From JAQWBS01 sp047975765 (GTDB taxonomy: Bacteria; Pseudomonadota; Alphaproteobacteria; RF32; CAG-239), in the NCBI GenBank assembly GCA_047975765.1, contig JBKEEF010000013.1, forward strand, positions 72,732-136,731: a DNA stretch of 64,000 bases, written 5' to 3'. Of this stretch, positions 46,709-54,716 are shown piece after piece. The number at the start of each line of letters is the position of its first letter. Position 1 is the first letter of the stretch. The notes under the pieces were generated by a model, which had not been told where the DNA came from, did not search any database, and saw only the letters and a program-made list of their open reading frames with translations. The position numbers and the translations under genes were made by a program.

Positions 46709-48654
46709 ATTTAGTAAATAAGATATTTGGAAAAAATAACAATAAGAATAAAGATAAAATACAAAATGATTGGATAGGTTTCAATTTTTCTCTAAAATCT
46801 TTGGAAGATAAAGATAAAATTGTAGAAATAGTTGAACCAAAAACATTAGCAAATATGCGTCTTGAAGGTAATGCTAATGATTATGGTTCAGGAAAGGGAA
46901 TAAAATTATATAATTCTCATAAGCTTAAGATGGATAATCAGTGGGTTAATCCTTTTAGTTCTGTAAACACTGGGTATGGAACTGCCCATCTTTCATTATA
47001 TATGTATCAACCAGTTAATTATTACCAATGTGCTGTTATGGCACAAGATCCACTTTTTGCAAGGCTATTTAGTATTTTATCTGATGAACCCCTTGCTAAA
47101 GGCGGAGAAATAAGAACAAAGGATACAAAAGAAGATAAATTTTTTGATGAAATTGATGTCTTGGTAACAAGATATAAAATTATTGAGACTGTTAAATTAG
47201 CTCTTAAAAAATCTTATAGCTTAGGTGGTTGTCTGGTTTTAAAAGATTGCGGGTCCAACAATCTAGAGTTACCATTTAGAAAATCAGATTATAAAAAATT
47301 CAAGGGATTTAGAATTATTGAACCTATGAATTGTACAGCTGTTGATGTTAATACTACAGAACCTGCAAAAGAAAATTATATGGACCCAGATAAGTGGTAT
47401 ATTATTGGTTTAGGAGTCGTCCATAAAAGCCATGTTATTAAATTTTCATTAAATGAACCTGAAGAATTTCTTAAGCCTATTTGTATGTATTTGGGAATGC
47501 CTTTAACGCAAATATTAAAGCAAGATGTAGCAAATTCAAATCTAGCTTCTCAAGGTCTCGCAAATATGATGAACAGATTTAGAAATATATATCTCAAAGT
47601 TGACGATACAAATTTTACTGGATCTGGAGCTTCTAATTTTAGATCGAGACTTGAAGCTATGGGGATATTACAAGATAATTTTAATGTCACTCCTCTTAAA
47701 AAAGATGAAGATGTTGTTCAACTTGTATCATCAATAGCTGGAATGAATGAATCTGTTGAGCTTTTCTATCAAATTGTAGCTTCAAAATCAGGTGTTCACT
47801 TCTCAAAATTATTCAAAACATCTCAAGGTTTAAATAATGATGGAGAAGGTGACAGAACAAATCATTATGATAACCTTAAAGCAGTTCAATCATATCTTTC
47901 TCCAAAAATGGTTGAGATGTATAATATTATTGGAAAAATATATACTCAAGATGATGATTTTGAATTTATAGCTTATGATTTTAATGAGCTTGAAATTCCT
48001 ACACCAAAAGAGAAAGCGGATCTAATTAAAGCACATATTGAAGCAGGAAAAAATCTAACAGAAATGGGGGCTAAACGTGAACAGGTCTTTGAATGGATAA
48101 AAAGAAATAAAGAATTTGATTTAGAAGATATTGAACTTGATTTAGAAACAGATTTTCTTGATGAATATGAAGAAAAAGAAGTTAGTGTTCATAATGAAAA
48201 ATTTATTGAAAGTGATCATACAAGAGATGAAGATGGAAAATTTACAAGCACTGGTTATTCTCGTGATACATCAGAATATTTATCCAAAGAAACCAAAGAT
48301 TTTTTGGGCGAAAAATTTGAAGGATTTAAAGGAAGAGATGCTATTGATAAATTGATGGGAGAAAAAAGAGGATATGTTCCTAATGCATTTAGCCGTAAAG
48401 ATATTGGAGATGTTTCTTTAATATGGGGTGATGATGAAATGGGATTGCAACATATTATTAAAAGAAGAAAAGAAACAAACCAGCCCATTGGAAGACTTTT
48501 CGAATCATTAACAGAAGTTATTGAGAAAGGAAATATTTCAGAAGGCAAGAAAGGAAGATTTGAAATAAACTATAAAGGCAAGTTAGCAATTATTGAGCCC
48601 AAACTTTACAATGAAACGATAAATTTTCTTTTTACTGCTTATTACGAAAGATAA
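46705..48654 (+). CDS. DUF1073-type portal protein with a C-terminal PBECR-like nuclease domain
   Basis: Residues about 85-460 match DUF1073/Mu-like portal proteins (YQCAVMAQDPLFARLFSILS, PLTQILKQDVANSNLASQGL, SSIAGMNESVELFYQIVASK). The portal forms the ring for DNA entry. After an acidic linker, residues about 505-649 form a separate domain: HTRDEDGKFTSTGYS, DVSLIWGDDEMGLQHIIKRR (H583) and YKGKLAIIEP. This fits the PBECR (phage Barnase-EndoU-ColicinE5/D-RelE-like) nuclease group often fused to phage structural proteins. Some databases label DUF1073 proteins as anti-CBASS; the portal role is favoured here by position. Confidence 0.85.
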   Translation: MNLVNKIFGKNNNKNKDKIQNDWIGFNFSLKSLEDKDKIVEIVEPKTLANMRLEGNANDYGSGKGIKLYNSHKLKMDNQWVNPFSSVNTGYGTAHLSLYMYQPVNYYQCAVMAQDPLFARLFSILSDEPLAKGGEIRTKDTKEDKFFDEIDVLVTRYKIIETVKLALKKSYSLGGCLVLKDCGSNNLELPFRKSDYKKFKGFRIIEPMNCTAVDVNTTEPAKENYMDPDKWYIIGLGVVHKSHVIKFSLNEPEEFLKPICMYLGMPLTQILKQDVANSNLASQGLANMMNRFRNIYLKVDDTNFTGSGASNFRSRLEAMGILQDNFNVTPLKKDEDVVQLVSSIAGMNESVELFYQIVASKSGVHFSKLFKTSQGLNNDGEGDRTNHYDNLKAVQSYLSPKMVEMYNIIGKIYTQDDDFEFIAYDFNELEIPTPKEKADLIKAHIEAGKNLTEMGAKREQVFEWIKRNKEFDLEDIELDLETDFLDEYEEKEVSVHNEKFIESDHTRDEDGKFTSTGYSRDTSEYLSKETKDFLGEKFEGFKGRDAIDKLMGEKRGYVPNAFSRKDIGDVSLIWGDDEMGLQHIIKRRKETNQPIGRLFESLTEVIEKGNISEGKKGRFEINYKGKLAIIEPKLYNETINFLFTAYYER

Positions 48655-48659
48655 AAAAA

Positions 48660-48737
48660 GCCGTGCAAGAGGGGTTTACTAATGCACGGTTACCTGATTG
48701 ACAGACACTGATTGGGGGCTAGCCCCTTCCTCAATCA
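48660..48737 (+). ncRNA. Tandem hairpin element after the portal-nuclease gene
   Basis: CCGTGCA (48661-48667) pairs with TGCACGG (48683-48689). A second structure has outer TGATTG (48709-48714) / CAATCA (48732-48737) and inner GGGG-CTAG-CCCC (48715-48726). CTGATTG occurs twice (48694 and 48708), giving alternative folds. No T-run follows, so it is not a normal terminator. The rest of the gap to 48796 is AT-rich. Confidence 0.45.
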
Positions 48738-48796
48738 ACTTTTATGAAATAATAGTATATTAATATAATCAAATTGTCAATAAAAAAGGATGTAAA

Positions 48797-49657
48797 ATGA
48801 GAGGTCTAACAGTTGATACTTCACCTAAAAGACCATATTCAGAATATTATTATAGGAATGCTCTTGAAAAAGAGACAGATAAGTTTTTGAAGAAGACAAT
48901 AAGTACCTCAAAAAGACATTTCTTAAACCTTGAGAAAGAAAAAAATAATAGAGGTTTTGAAGACATTATAAAAGCTTTTGTTTCTTTATATGTTGTCAAT
49001 TACGGAATATATATAAAAAATTCCGAGAAGATTGTTAATAAGTTTCTGAACATAGCACAAAAAGACTCTGCTGTTGCCTTCAAACGAGCAATGAAAAAAA
49101 TTACAAAAGAAAATCTTTCATTTAATTTAAATGCACCTATTTTTAAGGATGTATTGAAACTTAAAATTAGACAGAATGTTTCTTTAATTAAGACAATATC
49201 AACCCAGTCTTTTTCAAATATAGAAACGATTGTTTATGATGCTGTAACCAAAGGTCAGGGATGGGGAGAGATTGAAGAAAGTTTATTTCATCAATATCAT
49301 ATTTCTACTGAAAAAATAAAAAAGATTGCAAGAGACCAAGCTGCTAAGACAACTCAATCTCTAAATGAACTGTCACAGAGACAATCAGGGATTGAGTATT
49401 TTGAATGGCAGACTATGGAGGATGAAAGAGTATCTGAAGGATTTGGGGGGCATGAAAAACTTAATGGAAAAATATATAAATGGGGCGATACTGAAAATTA
49501 CCCCATTATTGATTCATATGGAAATCGTGGTGTTCCTTCTGAAAGGGTGAACTGCAGATGTATTGCTTTGGCAGTTATACTCAGAGAAAATGAAGTATTG
49601 ATTAAGCAAAGCGATGGTAGTTATAAAAGGGAAATAAAGAGAAATGCAAAAGTTTAA
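48797..49657 (+). CDS. Mu gpF-like minor head protein
   Basis: The 286-residue product has the Phage_Mu_F C-terminal layout: FEWQTMEDERVSEGFGGHEK, LNGKIYKW and the terminal RVNCRCIALAVI motif with paired cysteines. Such proteins aid head assembly or DNA ejection. The normal order portal then gpF-like supports it. AAAAAAGGATGTAAA precedes the ATG. Confidence 0.9.
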   Translation: MRGLTVDTSPKRPYSEYYYRNALEKETDKFLKKTISTSKRHFLNLEKEKNNRGFEDIIKAFVSLYVVNYGIYIKNSEKIVNKFLNIAQKDSAVAFKRAMKKITKENLSFNLNAPIFKDVLKLKIRQNVSLIKTISTQSFSNIETIVYDAVTKGQGWGEIEESLFHQYHISTEKIKKIARDQAAKTTQSLNELSQRQSGIEYFEWQTMEDERVSEGFGGHEKLNGKIYKWGDTENYPIIDSYGNRGVPSERVNCRCIALAVILRENEVLIKQSDGSYKREIKRNAKV

Positions 49658-50771
49658 GATTGAAAATAATTCATCTCTTCGTCACAAAGATGATAATGGA
49701 TATCTCTATGTCCAAGAAAGTCCTATCTTAAAAAGTGGAGTTTTAGAATATTATGGAGAAGAACTTATTAGAGGTGGTAGTGACGTAATTGATGGAGTTA
49801 ATATAGACCCTGATAAGATATATAAAGTTTATATTTCAGTTGATGAACTTGAAAAATCAAAAGATAGTTTTACTCTCCTTCCGATTGTCAATGATCATAC
49901 TTGGCTTGGAGATGAAGGGGATGATGCTAAGGACTATCAAGAAGGCACGACAGGAGAAAAGGCTGTTGTAAAAGATGGCAAAATTTATGTTCCTTTAAAA
50001 TTCACAGGTAAAGAAACAGTTGAATCCTTGGAAAATAAGGAAAAAGAAGAGTTATCTGCGAGCTATACAAATAAACTTAAAAAATCAGATAGTGAATATG
50101 ATTTTGTAGCTACGGAGATAAAAGGCAATCACATTGCCTTGGTTGAACAGGGTCGATGTGGCTCTGATGTTAGAGTATTAAATAACAATATGGAGATTTC
50201 AAAAATGAAAACCAAAAATGAAGAAGAAAGCAAAGTCGATAATGAAGACAAAAGAAAGCTAATTGATGAAGTTGCTGGAATTTTGAAAGACAAAATCGAT
50301 GATGAAATTTTAAAAAATATCATTAAGAAAATTGAAAAATTATCTTATGATACATCTGAAAATTCAAAAACAGATAATGAAGATAAAGAAGAAAAGTCTG
50401 AAAATGAAGATGATAAATCTGAAAAAAAAGAAGTTAAGTCTGAAAATGAGGACAAAGAAGATGAAAAGGAAATTGCTAAAAAGGTTGAAAATTCAATTAT
50501 AAGCAAAATTTCTAAGGAAAAGGAAGAACTTTCTAAAGCATATAATCATGCAAAAGCAGCAGGTATTGAGGTTGATCCTTTTGGATCAACAGCAAAAGAT
50601 ATTTATGTATCAGTTCTTAACCATAAAGGTGTAGAAGTTGATGGTAAAGAAACAACTAAGGAGCTTGAGCTTATGTTAAGAACTTGTAATGCTGTGTCAG
50701 TGAAAGTTGATAATGCTTATAATTATGGGTCTTCAGATAAAAATTTAGAAGAAAAAACATTTAACTTTTAA
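49644..50771 (+). CDS. DUF2213 prohead protein (protease/scaffold candidate)
   Basis: In the 375-residue product, residues 1-180 match DUF2213 (YYGEELIRGGSDVIDGVNID, LLPIVNDHTWLGDEGDD, GNHIALVEQGRCGSDVRV), thought to act as a head-maturation protease. Residues about 190-310 are a highly charged E/K/D-rich coil typical of scaffolds, and the C-terminus is helical. So protease and scaffold are probably fused. It overlaps the gpF-like gene by 14 bp. Confidence 0.85.
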   Translation: MQKFKIENNSSLRHKDDNGYLYVQESPILKSGVLEYYGEELIRGGSDVIDGVNIDPDKIYKVYISVDELEKSKDSFTLLPIVNDHTWLGDEGDDAKDYQEGTTGEKAVVKDGKIYVPLKFTGKETVESLENKEKEELSASYTNKLKKSDSEYDFVATEIKGNHIALVEQGRCGSDVRVLNNNMEISKMKTKNEEESKVDNEDKRKLIDEVAGILKDKIDDEILKNIIKKIEKLSYDTSENSKTDNEDKEEKSENEDDKSEKKEVKSENEDKEDEKEIAKKVENSIISKISKEKEELSKAYNHAKAAGIEVDPFGSTAKDIYVSVLNHKGVEVDGKETTKELELMLRTCNAVSVKVDNAYNYGSSDKNLEEKTFNF

Positions 50772-50789
50772 TCATAGAGGAAAATAAGA

Positions 50790-51257
50790 ATGCAAAATCA
50801 AGTATATATTAATAACCCAGTCTTTAGGGTTGGACAAGTAACTCGTGGCAATCCTGCTATTAAGTTACCAAGAATTGTTGAAGGATCTGATGTTAAAATC
50901 GGGTCCTTTGTTTTTGAAGGAACTGAAAAAGGTCAACAAGTAACTGGAAAAGATGCTTCTGCAACATCTGTTGCTGGATTGATTCTTTTTGAAAGATATC
51001 AAGTAGCAAAGAATGGTTTTGATGATAGTCATAAACTTGAAATCATTGAAGGTTCAGAAGTTGCTACATATCAAACTGGATTTGGTGCTGTAATTTCTTC
51101 AACAGCTTCAACGTATCGTCAAAAAGTAGGTGTTAATCCTACAACTGGTGAAATTGAAACATTTGATGCAACACCAAGTACGGGATTTATCGATACTGGA
51201 TGGTTGGTAGAAACACCTGCAGGGGCAAATGAACCTTGCGAAATCTTTAAAATCTAG
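50790..51257 (+). CDS. Structural cement/decoration protein (Gp24-like)
   Basis: In the 155-residue, beta-rich product, VGQVTRGNPAIKLPRIVEGS and DVKIGSFVFEG resemble the cement proteins that sit between DUF2213 and the capsid gene in related phages. It would stabilise the capsid surface. AGAGGAAAATAAG precedes the ATG. Confidence 0.75.
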   Translation: MQNQVYINNPVFRVGQVTRGNPAIKLPRIVEGSDVKIGSFVFEGTEKGQQVTGKDASATSVAGLILFERYQVAKNGFDDSHKLEIIEGSEVATYQTGFGAVISSTASTYRQKVGVNPTTGEIETFDATPSTGFIDTGWLVETPAGANEPCEIFKI

Positions 51258-51268
51258 GAGAAAAAAAG

Positions 51269-52306
51269 ATGAAGATACAAGTAAATAACTCTGTTGGTTT
51301 GAACCATAGAGACAACACAAAACTTTTAAACGAAGCAATAAGAAAAGGTATTATTGCTGTTGATAACTCTACCCATTTTATTGGTGGCGTATCAAGCGTA
51401 GCTCCGCTTGGTGCTTTGAATTATATCAGACCAGAGGCAATTGAAATTTTGACTGCTCCATTAGAGGCTGATGCAATTGCTACAGCTCAGAAAAATGGTA
51501 ATTGGGGAGACGAATCTGTTACAATTAAATTGAAACAATTTAGTGGCTCTACCTCTCCAGATGACGGAACCCCAGATGATGGGAAAAATTCAACAGCTAA
51601 TTATAACACAACTGCTCGCGGAGTTTATTATTATAGAGCAGACTGGAAATCATCTGACAGAGATGAAGCTTCTGTTGGAACAGCGTTCAAGGAAAACTAT
51701 CGTGCAGATCAAGCAAAAGCAGCAATGACAAGTTTGAATATTGATAGAAACTCATTTTTCTTCAGCGGTATTAAACTTAAAAATTCTCCTCTTGCCGTTT
51801 ATGGTTTTTTGAATGAACCTTCTCTTGGTGCTTATAAAACGGTTCCTGCAGTAAATAGCAAGAGAAAATGGGAAGAAAAAGAACCTCAAGATATTGTAAA
51901 TGATGTTGTTCTTGCTTTTCAAGATATTACTTCTAAATCCAATGGATTAAATAACAAATTTGGAGGTAAATACAAGTTGAATATTGCTACAGATTCTATT
52001 GGATATATTGATAGAGCCAATAGTTACGGTGTAACTGCTCGAAAGCTTTTGAAAGAAATGTATGGTGATAAGTTAGAAATTATTGCAGTTCCTCAACTTT
52101 CTAAAGCAGATTCAAATTCAGATGTTTTCTATCTTGTTTTTGAGAGCACAATTGCACCAACAGTTATAAACAGCTATGTTGAGCTTGCAAGAGCGTATCC
52201 TTTGTTCCAAAAACATAGTGAGGTTTCTCAGAAAATCTCTGCAGGAACTTCTGGATGTGTTGTTCAATATTCAATGTTTATTACCAGATATAATGGTATT
52301 GGTTAA
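51269..52306 (+). CDS. Major capsid protein (DUF2184 family)
   Basis: In the 345-residue product, the segments GALNYIRPEAIEILTAPLEA, ARGVYYYRADWKSSDRDEAS and the C-terminal HSEVSQKISAGTSGCVVQYS match the DUF2184 capsid type. The position after scaffold and cement, and the terminator right after it, support this. AGGAGAAAAAAAG precedes the ATG. Confidence 0.88.
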   Translation: MKIQVNNSVGLNHRDNTKLLNEAIRKGIIAVDNSTHFIGGVSSVAPLGALNYIRPEAIEILTAPLEADAIATAQKNGNWGDESVTIKLKQFSGSTSPDDGTPDDGKNSTANYNTTARGVYYYRADWKSSDRDEASVGTAFKENYRADQAKAAMTSLNIDRNSFFFSGIKLKNSPLAVYGFLNEPSLGAYKTVPAVNSKRKWEEKEPQDIVNDVVLAFQDITSKSNGLNNKFGGKYKLNIATDSIGYIDRANSYGVTARKLLKEMYGDKLEIIAVPQLSKADSNSDVFYLVFESTIAPTVINSYVELARAYPLFQKHSEVSQKISAGTSGCVVQYSMFITRYNGIG

Positions 52307-52308
52307 GT

Positions 52309-52335
52309 TAAGGGGAGTTTTCTCCCCTTTATTTA
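52309..52335 (+). terminator. Terminator after the capsid gene
   Basis: AAGGGGAG-TTTT-CTCCCCTT is a perfect hairpin followed by a T-rich stretch. Partial termination here would favour capsid over tail expression. Confidence 0.8.
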
Positions 52336-52351
52336 TTTTTGGAGAAGTAAA

Positions 52352-52681
52352 ATGAAGATTATTATCAAAAAAGGAACGAATGCCTCTGCTTTTAAACTTA
52401 GTAGTGGCATCATGATTACACTAACACCTGACTTGATTTCACCCATTAAGGATGAAGATTTTGAACTTTTAATGGAAGAATATGGAGATTTTATCACTCC
52501 TCGCATTCTCTCAGATAAAAACCCTAGTGGATGTTTCATTATTAATAATAAAGAAGCAAACGCACAAGCGCAATCTTCTGAAATTGCTAATGAAACTCAA
52601 GATAATTCAAGACAATTAACTGAAGAAGAAGCAAACGCACAAGCGCAATCTTCTGAAAAAAAATCTAAAAAGAAAGGTTAA
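52352..52681 (+). CDS. Hypothetical head-region protein with a duplicated 10-residue segment
   Basis: The 109-residue product has a small N-terminal beta domain (residues 1-60) and a polar tail in which EANAQAQSSE occurs twice. The underlying 30-bp DNA copies (52553-52582 and 52628-52657) are identical. It ends in a basic KKSKKKG. It lies between capsid and neck genes; no family recognised. Confidence 0.6.
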   Translation: MKIIIKKGTNASAFKLSSGIMITLTPDLISPIKDEDFELLMEEYGDFITPRILSDKNPSGCFIINNKEANAQAQSSEIANETQDNSRQLTEEEANAQAQSSEKKSKKKG

Positions 52682-52684
52682 TAA

Positions 52685-53095
52685 ATGGAGAATATAGCTG
52701 TAGAACTTGATGAGTTCTTGCTTAAGTTCCCATATTTTGTAAATAAAAATATATCTCAAGTAGGATTAGATGCTCAATATCCTTTAATTGGAACATATAT
52801 TTCCACAAAATATGGTGAAATTATTTTAGATAGAAACTTACAAAAACAAGGTGTCTATTTAGCGATGGCGCATATTATGTATTTGCAGCTAAATCCTTCT
52901 TCTTCAAGACCTGTTTCAAATGTATCGCAAGGTTCAGAAAGTGCAGGATTTGAAAAAATGCCTACAAATGATTGGCTTGAATATGTTTTAGGAGCTACTA
53001 TGTATGGGAGAGACCTTATTTTGATTTTGAGAAAAGTTCAGCCTAAAATGGCTATTAGACCTTCAAGTATTTATCCATATTATGGGGGATTTTGA
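52685..53095 (+). CDS. DUF4054 family head-completion protein
   Basis: The 136-residue product has the DUF4054 pattern: an N-terminal helical part, then GVYLAMAHIMYLQLNP and NDWLEYVLGATMYGRDLILI, ending SSIYPYYGGF. It is probably the head-tail connector adaptor. The stop overlaps the next start (TGATG). Confidence 0.75.
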   Translation: MENIAVELDEFLLKFPYFVNKNISQVGLDAQYPLIGTYISTKYGEIILDRNLQKQGVYLAMAHIMYLQLNPSSSRPVSNVSQGSESAGFEKMPTNDWLEYVLGATMYGRDLILILRKVQPKMAIRPSSIYPYYGGF

Positions 53096-53685
53096 TGAGG
53101 GGGAATTGTGAGGTTAATACTTCAGATGTTGACAAACTTTTTGATGATTTAATTGAAGAATTAAAAAATACTCAAGGAATCAAGGTTGGCTTTATGAATG
53201 ATGACAAATACCCCAATGGAAGATCTTTAACACAAAATGCTATCACTCAAGAATATGGAGCAATTATAGATGTTCCAACAAGGAAAGGCAAAGTTTATCA
53301 TTCAATCAATGAAAAAACAGGTAATTTTAAAAGAAGCGGTAAATTTACAAAACTTTCTAAATCAAATTTAGTGAGAGATGTTCTTAGTCCCGCTCATAAG
53401 ATTATCATCCCTTCTCGTGCTTTTATGGAAAAAGCTTTTAATAAGGCTAGTAGTTGGTATGATTTTTTTGTTTCAAGACTAAATGGATTTAGAACTCTTC
53501 AAGACGCAGTTAATGATGTTGGAGAGGAAATGAAAAAAGATGTGCAACGAGCTATTATGGAAATTGATACGCCTGTAAATGCCTCAAGTACGATAAGAAG
53601 AAAGGGAAGTTCTAAACCACTTGTGAATACTGGTCATATGGTTGGAAACGTTCAAAAAGCGGAGATAACAAAAAATGATAGATAA
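53095..53685 (+). CDS. Gp10-like neck/tail completion protein
   Basis: The 196-residue product has GIKVGFMNDDKYPNGRSLTQ, NAITQEYGAII and IIIPSRAFMEKAF, the layout of HK97-gp10-like tail-completion proteins, with the C-terminal NTGHMVGNVQ motif. ATG 53095 overlaps the previous stop; the TTG three bases earlier is ignored. Confidence 0.7.
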   Translation: MRGNCEVNTSDVDKLFDDLIEELKNTQGIKVGFMNDDKYPNGRSLTQNAITQEYGAIIDVPTRKGKVYHSINEKTGNFKRSGKFTKLSKSNLVRDVLSPAHKIIIPSRAFMEKAFNKASSWYDFFVSRLNGFRTLQDAVNDVGEEMKKDVQRAIMEIDTPVNASSTIRRKGSSKPLVNTGHMVGNVQKAEITKNDR

Positions 53686-54070
53686 TCTTAATGGTGTTGT
53701 TTCAGAAGCTCTTTGTTGCATAAATCCATATAAGGAATTTGTTTTCACAAAAATATCTTCAAACTGGGAAGGCAGTAATAGAGAACCTATCTTAACAAAA
53801 GAAAATGTTACATTGAAAGGAAAGCTTCAACCCCTAAGTTTAAAAGATATTAAAGAAACAGGCTTTAATTTGATGGATTATACACCTCTTAGAGCATACG
53901 TATCCTCAGACAAAGATAATATATCATCTCTTGATATCTTGCAACAAAGAGGAGCAGACACTTTTACTTGTGATGGGGTAAAATATAAAGTTATAAATCA
54001 AGAAGATTGGACAAGCCAGAATTGTTGGAAAGCTTTATATTGTTATATTATAGGAAAAGATGATGAATGA
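53675..54070 (+). CDS. Hypothetical neck-region protein
   Basis: The 131-residue product has no family I can name. Position between the gp10-like and LIC_12616-like genes suggests a head-tail joining role. It overlaps both neighbours (11 bp each). Confidence 0.55.
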   Translation: MIDNLNGVVSEALCCINPYKEFVFTKISSNWEGSNREPILTKENVTLKGKLQPLSLKDIKETGFNLMDYTPLRAYVSSDKDNISSLDILQQRGADTFTCDGVKYKVINQEDWTSQNCWKALYCYIIGKDDE

Positions 54071-54554
54071 AAAAGAAATATATGACTTTTTACAAGATCT
54101 TCTACCTAAAGAAATAAGATATATTAATCCATATATTGATGAGGGAACAATTCCGAATGGAAGCTTTGTCCAAATGGCGGTTGTTAATATTAAAGACTCT
54201 GGAGTTTTTGATGAGAGACAAATAGGTTTTAATGAAGAAAATGATAAAATCATTATGGAGTATGATCAAAACAGAATCTATGTTGTTCAATTTGATTCTT
54301 ATGGAATAGATGCTTTTGATAATATTTCAAGAATAAAAGCCATTCTAAATGTAAATTTATGGTATAAAAAAAATCCTTTATTAGATTTAGGATATGCAAG
54401 TAATATTGACAATTTAACATGGCTACAGCCAAATCAAGAATATATACAGAGATGGTCTTTCAGAATAGAGCTTATTTCGGTATTTACAATTCGACAAGAA
54501 CATGAATATTTTGAAGATATAAAAGTTAAAAATGTTTATATTTCCGATAAATAA
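54060..54554 (+). CDS. LIC_12616-like neck terminator protein
   Basis: The 164-residue product resembles the LIC_12616 phage family (VYVVQFDSYGIDAFDNISRI-type segment, read here as IYVVQFDSYGIDAFDNISR, and YIQRWSFRIEL), the tail-side neck protein of related myoviruses. Two adjacent ATG codons are possible starts (54060, 54063). Confidence 0.7.
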   Translation: MMNEKEIYDFLQDLLPKEIRYINPYIDEGTIPNGSFVQMAVVNIKDSGVFDERQIGFNEENDKIIMEYDQNRIYVVQFDSYGIDAFDNISRIKAILNVNLWYKKNPLLDLGYASNIDNLTWLQPNQEYIQRWSFRIELISVFTIRQEHEYFEDIKVKNVYISDK

Positions 54555-54557
54555 ATA

Positions 54558-54586
54558 TTGACCCTTTCAGAATGATAATATATAAA
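54558..54586 (+). promoter_or_regulatory. Late promoter 2
   Basis: TTGACC and TATAAA are 17 bp apart, with TTCAGAATG (54566-54574) six bases before the -10, as in late promoter 1. Confidence 0.65.
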
Positions 54587-54612
54587 TTAATTATTATGAA
54601 AATTTGTGCCTA

Positions 54613-54646
54613 AAGATCAAAGAATTAAATCCTTGGTCTTTTTTTG
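54613..54646 (+). terminator. Leader terminator 2a
   Basis: AAGATCAA / TTGGTCTT stem (one G-U pair) followed by seven Ts, about 20 bases after the start of late promoter 2. Confidence 0.7.
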
Positions 54647-54668
54647 TATAAAAGATTTTTTTTATAAC

Positions 54669-54696
54669 AATGATCCTATTTAGGGTCATTTTTTAT
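54669..54696 (+). terminator. Leader terminator 2b
   Basis: AATGATCC / GGGTCATT stem (one G-U pair) followed by six Ts, 20 bp before the sheath start. Confidence 0.7.
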
Positions 54697-54716
54697 TTTA
54701 AATGGAGAATAAAAAG

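Noticed and set aside
46705..48150. Anti-CBASS (Acb1) function for the DUF1073 region
   Set aside because: That label is shared by some database entries, but the position after terL and before a gpF-like gene, and the length, fit a portal.
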